Source: JAEZAA01 sp964514485 | GTDB lineage: Bacteria > Pseudomonadota > Gammaproteobacteria > Pseudomonadales > Oleiphilaceae | DNA: 64,000 nt | NCBI GenBank assembly: GCA_964514485.1 | Contig: CAZEWG010000006.1 | Location: 1-64,000, forward strand | Reading direction: 5' to 3' | Shown here: in pieces, positions 8,089 to 15,593 of the stretch | Layout: every line of letters begins with the position of its first letter | Numbering within the stretch: position 1 is the first letter of the stretch | Made by a program: the position numbers and the translations under genes | Notes under the pieces: model-generated | Seen by the model: only the letters and a program-made list of their open reading frames with translations | Database searches by the model: none | Told to the model about the DNA's origin: nothing

Positions 8089-9603
8089 ATGACCGTTCGC
8101 ACTCGTATCGCGCCTTCTCCCACCGGGGATCCTCACGTTGGTACTGCCTATATTGCTCTGTTCAATCTGTGCTTCGCGCGCCAGCATGGCGGCCAGTTTA
8201 TTCTGCGGATTGAAGATACCGATCAGGTACGGAGTACTCGTGAGTCGGAAGAAGATATCCTGAAAGCGTTGCGCTGGCTGGGGCTGGAATGGGATGAAGG
8301 CCCGGACGTGGGTGGTCCCCATGGTCCTTACCGTCAGAGTGAGCGGAAGGACATCTACAAGCAGTATGCTCAGGAGCTGGTGGATATAGGCCATGCCTTT
8401 TACTGCTTCCGCACCCCGGAAGAGCTGGAGGCCATTCGTGAAGAGCGCCGCGCCCAGGGGCTGAACCCGGGGATTAAAGGCGATCTGGAGCTTCCCGCCG
8501 ATGAGGTTAAGCGCCGCCTGGAAGCCGGTGAGCCTTATGTGATTCGGATGAAGGTGCCGGATGAAGGTGTCTGTGTCATCGATGACCTGCTGCGGGGCAC
8601 CATTGAAATCGAGTGGTCCCAGGTGGACTGCCAGATTCTGATGAAGTCCGACGGCATGCCCACCTATCACCTGGCCAACGTGGTGGACGACCACCTGATG
8701 GGCATTACCCATGTGATCCGGGGAGAGGAGTGGATCAGCTCGGCGCCCAAACACCTGCTGCTCTACAAGTACTTTGGCTGGGAGATGCCGCAACTTTGCC
8801 ACATGCCGCTGCTGCGCAACCCGGACAAGAGCAAGCTCAGTAAGCGTAAGAACCCTACCAGTATCAATTACTACGAACGGATGGGCTATCTGCCGGAAGC
8901 CGTGCTCAACTATCTGGGGCGCATGGGCTGGTCGATGCCGGACGAGCGGGAAAAGTTCTCCCTGGAGGAAATGATCGCGAACTTCGACCTGAAGCGCGTC
9001 TCCCTGGGTGGGCCTATTTTCGATGTGGAGAAGCTGAACTGGCTGAACGGCACCTGGATCCGGGAGAACCTGAGCCTGGAGCAGTTTGCCGAGCGGGTTC
9101 GCCACTGGGCCTTCAATGAAAGCCGGGTCGAGCAGACCTTGCCCCATATTCAGGGTCGGGTGCAGACCTTTAGCGATATCGCACCCATGGCCAGCTTTAT
9201 GTTCTCGGGCATGTTGCCTTTGAACGAGGAGCAGTTTGCCCAGGGCAAGCTGGACCAGGACCAGGTTAAACGGGTTCTGCAATTCGCCTTGTGGAAACTG
9301 GAAGCGCTACGCCATTGGAGTAAGGACAATATTTTTGCCGACCTGAAGGGGCTGTCGAAAATCATGGGGATCAAAATCGGTGATTTCATGCAGCCTTTGT
9401 TTGTGGCCATTGCCGGTACTCCTAACTCCTGGTCGGTGGTGGACTCCATGGCAATTCTGGGGCCTGATATGAGCCGGGCGCGTCTGCGTCATGCCCTGAA
9501 TCTGCTGGGTGGCTTTTCCAAGAAAGAAACCAAGGCCGTTGAGAAGGAATTTGACCAAATTGTTCAGGAAATGAGCAAAAAGAACGATAATTCAGGAAGT
9601 TAA
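8089..9603 (+). CDS. gltX: Glutamyl-tRNA synthetase
   Basis: A class I aminoacyl-tRNA synthetase that charges tRNA-Glu. The HIGH-type motif is PSPTGDPHVGTAY (about residues 9-21) and the KMSKS-type motif is SKLSKRKNP (about 248-256). At 504 residues it has the discriminating full-length form with the C-terminal anticodon-binding domain. ATG 8089 (MTVRTRIAPSPTG) is chosen as in the family; the frame extends 19 codons upstream. No strong Shine-Dalgarno is visible. It is followed directly by tRNA-Ala and tRNA-Glu genes, one of which is its own substrate. Confidence 0.96.
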   Translation: MTVRTRIAPSPTGDPHVGTAYIALFNLCFARQHGGQFILRIEDTDQVRSTRESEEDILKALRWLGLEWDEGPDVGGPHGPYRQSERKDIYKQYAQELVDIGHAFYCFRTPEELEAIREERRAQGLNPGIKGDLELPADEVKRRLEAGEPYVIRMKVPDEGVCVIDDLLRGTIEIEWSQVDCQILMKSDGMPTYHLANVVDDHLMGITHVIRGEEWISSAPKHLLLYKYFGWEMPQLCHMPLLRNPDKSKLSKRKNPTSINYYERMGYLPEAVLNYLGRMGWSMPDEREKFSLEEMIANFDLKRVSLGGPIFDVEKLNWLNGTWIRENLSLEQFAERVRHWAFNESRVEQTLPHIQGRVQTFSDIAPMASFMFSGMLPLNEEQFAQGKLDQDQVKRVLQFALWKLEALRHWSKDNIFADLKGLSKIMGIKIGDFMQPLFVAIAGTPNSWSVVDSMAILGPDMSRARLRHALNLLGGFSKKETKAVEKEFDQIVQEMSKKNDNSGS

Positions 9604-9612
9604 AAAAAATGC

Positions 9613-9641
9613 TTGACGGACGGGAGCGAACTCAATAATAT
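9613..9641 (+). promoter_or_regulatory. Strong tRNA promoter
   Basis: TTGACG (-35, 9613-9618), a 17-base spacer and TAATAT (-10, 9636-9641), followed by a GC-rich discriminator (ACGCTCCCG) typical of stringently controlled stable-RNA promoters. It starts ten bases after the gltX stop and drives the tRNA pair. Confidence 0.8.
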
Positions 9642-9650
9642 ACGCTCCCG
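9621..9650. repeat. Inverted repeat flanking the tRNA -10 box
   Basis: CGGGAGCG (9621-9628) and CGCTCCCG (9643-9650) are perfect reverse complements separated by 14 bases that include the -10 box. There is no T run, so it is not a gltX terminator. Confidence 0.65.
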
Positions 9651-9660
9651 TTACCGACGA

Positions 9661-9736
<76 letters not shown>

Positions 9737-9753
9737 CTTAACTAACCGGGTAC

Positions 9754-9793
9754 GCCCAAATAGCTAAGTGGAAAGAACGTAACATTTCCTAAG
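9754..9793 (+). other. Possible tRNA 5'-half remnant between the two tRNAs
   Basis: The spacer reads GCCCAAATAGCTAAGTGG... then ends TTTCCTAAGG, which looks like an acceptor strand, degenerate D arm (TAGCTAAGTGGAAAGAAC, with two mismatched stem positions) and an anticodon-loop-like CCTAA. It cannot fold into a full tRNA and is interrupted by tRNA-Glu. Likely decayed tRNA sequence or chance resemblance. Confidence 0.3.
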
Positions 9794-9869
9794 GTCCCCT
9801 TCGTCTAGAGGCCTAGGACACCGCCCTTTCACGGCGGCGACAGGGGTTCGACTCCCCTAGGGGACGCCA
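9794..9869 (+). tRNA. tRNA-Glu (TTC)
   Basis: A 76-nt tRNA with encoded CCA. Acceptor GTCCCCT pairs with AGGGGAC, anticodon stem CCGCC/GGCGG surrounds loop CTTTCAC with anticodon TTC, and the T arm CAGGGGTTCGACTCCCCT is canonical. It lies 190 bases downstream of gltX, the enzyme that charges it. Confidence 0.97.
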
Positions 9870-10177
9870 TCTCTTTCTTGGGATGGTTCTACAGAGAATA
9901 GCCCGGCTCAGGGCTCTCGAAATCTTCTTTCGTATTCAATCCCGCTTTTCATATTTCTTTCATCCAGAAAGTTCACCGATGAAAGATCGGCTTCTCTATT
10001 TCATCTAATGCTGGTTTGTTTCGAGTTTACAGCTTAACGAGACCCGCATTTGCGCCAGGCTTCACGTTTCCCATTTCGACTGCGGGCTAAAATTTTTGTC
10101 TCCTGACGTTATCCAGGGAGAGGGGTGACGGTCATCCAGATGATTGACCAATCGTTGTTTGGCTACTTTGGTGGAGC
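9870..10177. other. Intergenic region, no gene seen
   Basis: About 308 bases between tRNA-Glu and the AraC-type gene. No further tRNA, no credible ORF and no clear terminator hairpin with a T run was found. A short palindrome GATTG-AC-CAATC lies about 25 bases upstream of the AraC-type start and could be an autoregulatory site, but is weak. Confidence 0.5.
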
Positions 10178-11326
10178 ATGGATCTCGATACGGCGTGTAT
10201 TCCTTTAGGGCATATCCAAACCTACTTTGACTTGCGCAAGAGCCTGGTTCTGGAAGTTGATTGGCTGGCCAAGCGGAGCCGTATCGACGCCCGTAACCCC
10301 CATGAAATTCTGGAAGGGATCATTGGCATTGATCAGCAGAGTTTCTATCGCAACGCGGGTATCCATTACACCTCGGGAGAGCAAGGGCGCTTTATCAGTG
10401 CCCGCCAATGTATTGCGTTGGTGGAGCAGGCGATAGAGGCGTTAAAGATGCCTTACCTGGGGCTTGCGATGGGTAATTTGATGACGATCTCCCATCATGG
10501 AATGGCCGGTGTGGCAGCGGTGACCCAGCCGACGCTTAGGGAGTGTCTGGAGTGTGTTTGTCGTTTCTGCATGGAGTTATTTCCACCGCTGGAAATGAGC
10601 TTGCGGATAGAAGATGCCAAAGGGATGTTCATCATCAGCGAGAATCTTTCTCTAAGCCCCTATACACACTTTTTCTATGAGCTGAACCTGGTCAGCTTTT
10701 ACAATATCTTCATGCACCTGGTGGGCGGTGAAATTCAGCCCGAACGGATTGATTTCAGCTACCCGGAACCCACCTGGGGACATATTTACCGCCGTTACTT
10801 CCGTTGTCCGGTCTATTTCAACCAGTCTGAAACCCGTATTGTGGGTGATGCGGCCCTGGCCAACTACGAGTTGCCGCTAGCCAACCGCCTGATGGCCATG
10901 AACGCCGAAAAGACCCTGTTTGAGAATATTCCCACCAAGGCGATCCGCATGCTGCCCCTGCGCTTGCGCCGTCTGCTGCTGCGTTACTATGGGGCATTCC
11001 CGTCGCTGGAAAACGCCGCCAGCGAACTGGGCATGAGCAGCCGCACGTTGCGGCGCAAATTGGCGGAGGGTGGTACCACCTATCAAAAAGAGCTGGATGC
11101 GGTCCGTGAAAAGCTGGCGCGGGAGTATTTTCTACGAGGGGGAACCTCGGTCACTGAGTTGGCCCTGTTGTTGGGCTATGCGGATTCATCCTCTTTCGCC
11201 AAGGCATTTCGCCGCTGGACCGGAATGGCGCCGAAGGATTTTCAGCTTCAGGTTGCGAACCCACGACAGGGGGCGCGACATTCGATGGGAGAGAATCTGG
11301 ACCTGATACCGGGTGGTATGCAGTAG
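10178..11326 (+). CDS. AraC-family transcriptional regulator
   Basis: A 382-residue regulator with an N-terminal effector domain of the arabinose-binding AraC type (about residues 20-210; FYRNAGIHYTSGEQGRF..., MGNLMTISHHGMAGVA) and a C-terminal double helix-turn-helix (about 265-370: ENAASELGMSSRTLRRKL and VTELALLLGYADSSSFAKAFRRWTG). This layout is shared with regulators of lipid, sterol or alcohol metabolism such as OruR/MmsR-like proteins; the ligand is unknown. ATG 10178 has a GGTGGAG ribosome site. The next gene downstream on the same strand is a secreted lipase 282 bases away, a plausible target. Confidence 0.88.
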   Translation: MDLDTACIPLGHIQTYFDLRKSLVLEVDWLAKRSRIDARNPHEILEGIIGIDQQSFYRNAGIHYTSGEQGRFISARQCIALVEQAIEALKMPYLGLAMGNLMTISHHGMAGVAAVTQPTLRECLECVCRFCMELFPPLEMSLRIEDAKGMFIISENLSLSPYTHFFYELNLVSFYNIFMHLVGGEIQPERIDFSYPEPTWGHIYRRYFRCPVYFNQSETRIVGDAALANYELPLANRLMAMNAEKTLFENIPTKAIRMLPLRLRRLLLRYYGAFPSLENAASELGMSSRTLRRKLAEGGTTYQKELDAVREKLAREYFLRGGTSVTELALLLGYADSSSFAKAFRRWTGMAPKDFQLQVANPRQGARHSMGENLDLIPGGMQ

Positions 11327-11608
11327 CTGCTCAGGGGAGAAGCCGTGGCTCTCGTTTGGTGGCTCTGCTTAAAAGCCTGGGATTGGCGATGCTACACAGT
11401 GCTCAAAAGTGGCACATTGTTCCTAAAACCAGGGCTGCTTGGCCAGATTTAACCGGAAAATGGCCTAAAACATCCTGCATGGGCCCTGAGTCTCTCATAC
11501 ATTCCTATCCGCAACGGAGCACTCCTGCTGCGTCTCCCGTGTGCCGGCCGTTTTTGGCCGAGTCCTATTCATACCAACAATAACAGTACGAAACGGTAGG
11601 ATCACACT
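11327..11608. other. Lipase upstream region
   Basis: A 282-base intergenic stretch presumed to hold the lipase promoter. A 75-codon open frame at 11356-11583 lacks a ribosome site and protein-like composition and is not called. A ribosome site (GGTAGGA) precedes the lipase ATG. No clear sigma-70 promoter was found, consistent with activator dependence. Confidence 0.4.
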
Positions 11609-13408
11609 ATGAAGCTCTCCTATTCCCAGGTCGCCAAGTCCTGTCTGGTGGCCGCTGCACTTGCATTGCCCACGCTTCCTCTACATGCCGCCCCCGTGGA
11701 AGGCCCCAGTGGGATGGCGTTTTACACCCCGCCCGCGACGACAGGAGCGAAAGGCGACCTGATCTGGTATCGCCCGGCGACGGTGAAACTGGGTAGTGGG
11801 GCGCCGGGTTATCAGGCTTGGAACCTGATGTATCACTCCACTGACGCGCTGGGTAAGCCCAATGTGGTAACCGGTACGGTGATTGTTCCCAAAGCTGCCT
11901 GGCGGGGCTTGGGAGCGCGGCCGGTGATCAGTTATGCGGTGGGCACCCACGGTCTGAACCAGTCCTGCGCGCCGTCACTGCAACTGGCCCAGGGCACGGA
12001 TTATGAGAGCGCCAATATTGCCGCGGCTCTGCAGGCGGGATATTCAGTGCTGATCTCCGACAACCCCGGCTATACCAATGGTGACACGCCGACCTATCTC
12101 GCCGGCAAGGCCCAGGGACATGCGGTGCTGGATATCATCAAGGCGGCGGCCCAGATTCCGGGTGCCGGAGTCAGTGCCAGCGCGAAAGCGGCGATCTGGG
12201 GTTATTCCCAGGGCGGTCAAACGGCTTCCTGGGCGGCAGAGCTGAAGGATAGCTATGCGCCGGGCATCAACCTGGTGGGCGTCGCGGCTGGTGGCACGCC
12301 GGCGAACTTTCCGGCCATTGCCCATTATCTTGATGGGAGCACCGGGGCTTCCTTCCTGATGCAGGCCATTGTCGGTCTGGGAACCCAGTATCCTGATCAC
12401 ATTCCAGTCGAGGAGCTGGCCAGCGCCCGGGGCCTGGCGATGATGGAGACAGCCAAGCAGCAGTGTGTTTTTGAATCCCTGTTTGATGTGATGAATGAGT
12501 CGATCTCCAGTTATACCGTGGACAATCTGACTCTGGATCAGCTCATGACCATTCCCCCGGTGCATGAGACGCTGGTGGAGCAAAATCTGGGTAAAAACAG
12601 GATTTCGGTTCCCCTTTACCAGTATCACGGTCAGGCGGATGAATTTATTCCGCTGGATCAGCATATTGCCCTGAAAAAGCAATACTGCCAGAAATATAGC
12701 AATGTCACCTTTGACCTGTATCCGAGCGAGCATATCGTGACCCAGTTTCAGGCCGCGCCTTATGTGTTGTCCTGGCTGGGGGATCGCTTTAATGGTCGGC
12801 CGACCCTGGGCAACTGTGTGACGTTGAAGCCGGAGCCCAAATCGACCGCCAACCCGGGCGGCGGCAACTTTGTCGTGTCCCTGAAAGACTGGAAACTGGA
12901 TGCGACGATTGGCCTGAATACCCTGAAGCAGGATATTACCCTGCCGGCAAAATCCACCTTTACGGCGGATACGGATATGACGGCTCAGGTTCTGGATGGC
13001 ACCTTGTCGATTCCGACCTTCAAGCAAAAACTCAATATCGTGCTGCCGCTGGATGTGGTGATTACGGTATCGCCGGCGGAGCGCGCCCGTGGCACGGTCT
13101 CCCTGAACGATCAGGGTATTTTGCAGGTGCAGGGCACCGCCCACACCTACATCAAGGTTAACTCCGCAGGGTTGGGTTTGCTGCAAATTCCGTTTGGTTG
13201 TCAGACCGAGCGTTCCGTGGCATTCCCCATTAACTTTGAAGGGCCGGTATCTGCCTTGGGCAGTGGCGACTTGACCTTCAACGGCACTACGTCGTTCCCA
13301 CCGATGAAGAACTGCGGGCTGTTCAACTCGCTGTTTACGGTGCTGATGTCCGGGGCAGGGCAGAGCTACTCCTTTAATGTAACTCCGCCGGCGCCGACCC
13401 GCTGGTAA
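11609..13408 (+). CDS. Secreted LIP-family lipase with C-terminal beta domain
   Basis: A 599-residue secreted alpha/beta hydrolase of the secretory lipase (LIP) family. The signal peptide spans about residues 1-27 (cleavage near LHA-AP). The nucleophile is S200 in GYSQGG, the acid is probably D344 (HGQADEFIP) and the base H375 (SEHIVTQ). Residues about 405-599 form an extra all-beta region with a conserved cysteine pair (FGCQTE, KNCGLF), similar in feel to beta domains attached to actinobacterial secreted hydrolases. LIP lipases are best known from actinobacteria and yeasts. Likely role: extracellular or periplasmic hydrolysis of lipids or esters. An AraC-type gene lies upstream, and a terminator follows at once. 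Confidence 0.85.
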   Translation: MKLSYSQVAKSCLVAAALALPTLPLHAAPVEGPSGMAFYTPPATTGAKGDLIWYRPATVKLGSGAPGYQAWNLMYHSTDALGKPNVVTGTVIVPKAAWRGLGARPVISYAVGTHGLNQSCAPSLQLAQGTDYESANIAAALQAGYSVLISDNPGYTNGDTPTYLAGKAQGHAVLDIIKAAAQIPGAGVSASAKAAIWGYSQGGQTASWAAELKDSYAPGINLVGVAAGGTPANFPAIAHYLDGSTGASFLMQAIVGLGTQYPDHIPVEELASARGLAMMETAKQQCVFESLFDVMNESISSYTVDNLTLDQLMTIPPVHETLVEQNLGKNRISVPLYQYHGQADEFIPLDQHIALKKQYCQKYSNVTFDLYPSEHIVTQFQAAPYVLSWLGDRFNGRPTLGNCVTLKPEPKSTANPGGGNFVVSLKDWKLDATIGLNTLKQDITLPAKSTFTADTDMTAQVLDGTLSIPTFKQKLNIVLPLDVVITVSPAERARGTVSLNDQGILQVQGTAHTYIKVNSAGLGLLQIPFGCQTERSVAFPINFEGPVSALGSGDLTFNGTTSFPPMKNCGLFNSLFTVLMSGAGQSYSFNVTPPAPTRW

Positions 13409-13421
13409 CCTGAGGCAAAAG

Positions 13422-13447
13422 GCTCCCCGGGATTCCGGGGAGCTTTT
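13422..13447. terminator. Terminator after lipase gene
   Basis: GCTCCCCGG, GATT, CCGGGGAGC then TTTT, with AAAA before the stem: a nine-pair hairpin that can act in both directions, 13 bases after the lipase stop. Confidence 0.88.
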
Positions 13448-13486
13448 GGGGGGTTAAATCATCAATCGCCAAACTAGTCAGAACAG

Positions 13487-14095
13487 ATGGATGAGCTTAT
13501 GAAACGGGGTATTTGGCTGCTGGGCGGCTTGGCGGTCGTCATCATCGCGGGGATGACGATCTGGGGGCAGGACAGGGAAACGAGGGAGGAGCAATCGGCC
13601 TCGATGATGGTGGATCACGAACCCGTAGGGGGCATCGGTGAGCTGGATCCCGATCAGTTAGCGGCGGAGCAGCTGGCGGCCAATCAGGCGGCCTGGGCCG
13701 AGCTGGGTGAAAAGCCCTATCAGGGGCCGGTAACCGAGCGGCCGGCATTTGTTTCATCCCTGGAGTGGCGGGTCCTAAAAAACGTGGCTCAGCAGCATCC
13801 TAACACTGAGCAGGAGCTGACGCGCCTGGTGAACCACTTGAGATTCGCCAAGCAGTGGGATCTTTGGCACGAGATCGATCCACAGGACCAGACGCGCCGC
13901 TCTGCCTTGGGAGAGCAATTGCTACTGGAAATTCCTGACCGGGTGAAGAATCAGGAACTGGATGTGGTTCATGCCCAGCAAATGCAGGAGTCCTTGCTGA
14001 TGGCGCTGATTCCCGATGTGACTGAACGCCGCCAGCGTGCGGCCCAGGAAGCGGCAAGAATCGGCGTCCAGTTCCGCGTGGAAGGCGACTCCTGA
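13487..14095 (+). CDS. Membrane-anchored helical protein, unknown function
   Basis: A 202-residue protein with one N-terminal membrane anchor (about residues 8-26, GIWLLGGLAVVIIAGMTIWG) and a periplasmic, Gln/Glu-rich, mostly helical remainder. The first ATG (13487) or the fifth codon (13499) could be the start. It follows the secreted lipase in the same direction but is separated by a terminator. By position and topology it could be a lipase-associated factor, since lipase foldases are also anchored helical proteins, but it is much shorter (about 340 expected) and I see no foldase signature. Function unknown. Confidence 0.65.
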   Translation: MDELMKRGIWLLGGLAVVIIAGMTIWGQDRETREEQSASMMVDHEPVGGIGELDPDQLAAEQLAANQAAWAELGEKPYQGPVTERPAFVSSLEWRVLKNVAQQHPNTEQELTRLVNHLRFAKQWDLWHEIDPQDQTRRSALGEQLLLEIPDRVKNQELDVVHAQQMQESLLMALIPDVTERRQRAAQEAARIGVQFRVEGDS

Positions 14096-14230
14096 TCAAC
14101 AAGAGGTGACGGGCCTGTCGTGTCGCCTCATCCCTTGATGGCTGCAGTTGGAGAGGTGGCTTGTCGGATTGGGAGGCAACACGGGCAGCCGGCTACGGTA
14201 GCCGGGCCTGCACCGTGTAGCAGGGGCGCC

Positions 14231-14671
14231 TCAGGAGCTGACGCTCGGCTGAGCTTGTCTGCCAGAGCGCTCCATTAGCTCGTAAACGAACATTCCCGCT
14301 ATCATGGCGGTCACGAAGGCCACTCCCTTCATTTCTCCGGCGCCCAATAACACAATGCTTGGGCCCGGACAGATGCCGGCAATTCCCCAGCCAATCCCAA
14401 ATAACAAGCTCCCGCCGATCAGGCGGCGATCGATTTGTCTGCCGCTCGGGAGTTGAATAGGCTGGCCGAGCAGCGAGTGGCTGCGACGCTTGGCAAGGGT
14501 AAAGGCGATCACTCCCACGGCGATCGCGCCTGCCATAACCAAACCTAGCGATGGATCCCAGGCCCCGGCAATGTCCAGAAAGCCCAGTACCTTGGCCGGG
14601 TTGGCCATGCCCGCTACGAGGAGGCCGATCCCGAATACCAGGCCGGCGATAAAAGCGAAGACGGTGTTCAT
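14231..14671 (-). CDS. YeeE/YedE-family sulfur transporter, second half-size subunit
   Basis: A 146-residue, four-helix membrane protein of the YeeE/YedE (PmpB-type) family. The family signature GIGWGIAGICPGPSIVLLGAG contains C101; this cysteine-glycine motif lines the thiol-accessible pore in characterised YeeE/TsuA thiosulfate transporters. The open frame extends to 14833, but ATG 14671 (MNTVFAFIAGLVFGIGLLVAG) is the normal family start and follows the upstream stop by one base, with GGAGGG inside the previous gene. It probably forms a pair with the protein encoded at 14673-15113 for uptake or export of reduced sulfur species. Confidence 0.88.
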   Translation of the reverse strand: MNTVFAFIAGLVFGIGLLVAGMANPAKVLGFLDIAGAWDPSLGLVMAGAIAVGVIAFTLAKRRSHSLLGQPIQLPSGRQIDRRLIGGSLLFGIGWGIAGICPGPSIVLLGAGEMKGVAFVTAMIAGMFVYELMERSGRQAQPSVSS

Positions 14672-14672
14672 G

Positions 14673-15113
14673 TTACCCTCCAAAGCCGATGAGGTGGCGA
14701 ATGACATAAACGGTGAGGACACCGGTGGCCATAAAGGCCAGGGTTGCAACCAAGGAGCGGGGCGACAGGCGGGACAGGCCGCACACCCCGTGGCCACTGG
14801 TGCATCCCGAGCCATAGCGGGTGCCGATGCCAACCACCAATCCAGCCAGGATGATCATCGGCCAGTTGGCGTCGATCTGGATCGCAGGCAGGGTTGCAAC
14901 GAGTTGGTAGAGCACCGGAGCCGCCACCAGGCCGAGGATGAACGCGCCGCGCCAGGCGGTATCCTTGGGCTTGGGGCGGAGCAGTCCGGAAATGATGCCG
15001 GTAATACCGGCAATCCGGCCGTTGACCAGAATGAACAGGGCGACGGCCAGACCGAGGATCAGGCCGCCCGTGAGGGCTGAGTATGGCGTGAACTGGTCCC
15101 AGGCAATGTGCAT
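14673..15113 (-). CDS. YeeE/YedE-family sulfur transporter, first half-size subunit
   Basis: A 146-residue membrane protein (PmpA-type) with the signature YGSGCTSGHGVCGLSRLSPRS, including C104 and C111, followed by a conserved transmembrane helix. Together with the next gene it makes a two-subunit version of the full-length YeeE thiosulfate carrier. Own promoter with an operator-like palindrome at 15143-15173. Next to a BigR-like regulator and persulfide genes, so it is probably part of sulfide/persulfide handling. Confidence 0.9.
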   Translation of the reverse strand: MHIAWDQFTPYSALTGGLILGLAVALFILVNGRIAGITGIISGLLRPKPKDTAWRGAFILGLVAAPVLYQLVATLPAIQIDANWPMIILAGLVVGIGTRYGSGCTSGHGVCGLSRLSPRSLVATLAFMATGVLTVYVIRHLIGFGG

Positions 15114-15142
15114 TGGAGAATCCTCATAACCAATAACAGTCT

Positions 15143-15173
15143 TAATATTAGAATATTATAATGTAATGATCAA
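15143..15173 (-). promoter_or_regulatory. Promoter and palindromic operator of the YeeE pair
   Basis: On the minus strand TTGATC (-35, 15173-15168), a 17-base spacer and TAATAT (-10, 15150-15145). A perfect palindrome TAATATT-AG-AATATTA (15143-15158) covers the -10. Repressor binding here would block polymerase. The adjacent BigR-like ArsR protein is the obvious candidate; BigR-type operators are AT-rich palindromes at -10 boxes. Confidence 0.65.
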
Positions 15174-15248
15174 TTCGGCGACAGCTGAGTTTGGAGGCAG
15201 GCCGCTGCCCCCGGTTGTTTCAACTGGGGTGAGGCCCGTTTCTAAGGC

Positions 15249-15560
15249 TTATTGGCAATAGATAGCGTACAGTTGCTGCAGGATTTTTGCGGTATTTTCG
15301 TCCCGCAATGAATAATAGACGGTGGTGCCTTCTTTGCGGGAGTTGAGGATATTCTGGTGCCGCAGCCGGGCCAGATGCTGGGACAGCGCGGACTGGGAAA
15401 GACCGACCAGTCGCTCAAGCTCTCCCACGCTGAGTTCCCCATTCACCAAGTGACAGAGAATCATCAGACGATTGGCGTTGGCCAAGGATTTCAGCAGGTT
15501 CTCGGCCGCGGTGGCATTGGCTCGCATCTGTTCGATGGAGTTAGAAGTCATTTTTATCAT
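15249..15560 (-). CDS. ArsR-family repressor, BigR/SqrR-like persulfide sensor
   Basis: A 103-residue winged-helix regulator: helix-turn-helix VGELERLVGLSQSALSQHLARLR (about 45-67) and wing RKEGTTVYYSLRD. Two cysteines, C36 (LMILCHLV) and C102 (AIYCQ), are 66 residues apart, the same spacing as C42/C108 of BigR, where the pair forms a tetrasulfide or disulfide on contact with persulfide and releases DNA. No metal-binding ArsR motif (ELCVCDL) is present. Start: ATG 15560 or the fourth codon at 15551; ribosome site weak. It lies between sulP and the YeeE promoter. Confidence 0.88.
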   Translation of the reverse strand: MIKMTSNSIEQMRANATAAENLLKSLANANRLMILCHLVNGELSVGELERLVGLSQSALSQHLARLRHQNILNSRKEGTTVYYSLRDENTAKILQQLYAIYCQ

Positions 15561-15593
15561 GGAGCTTGCAAGGCGTCATTGAGTATTGAGGGA

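Noticed and set aside
8080..9282. 400-codon minus-strand frame opposite gltX
   Set aside because: Overlaps the unmistakable GltX coding sequence and has no own motif or ribosome site.
11356..11583. 75-codon frame between the AraC-type gene and the lipase
   Set aside because: No ribosome site, no protein-like pattern; the region more likely holds the lipase promoter.
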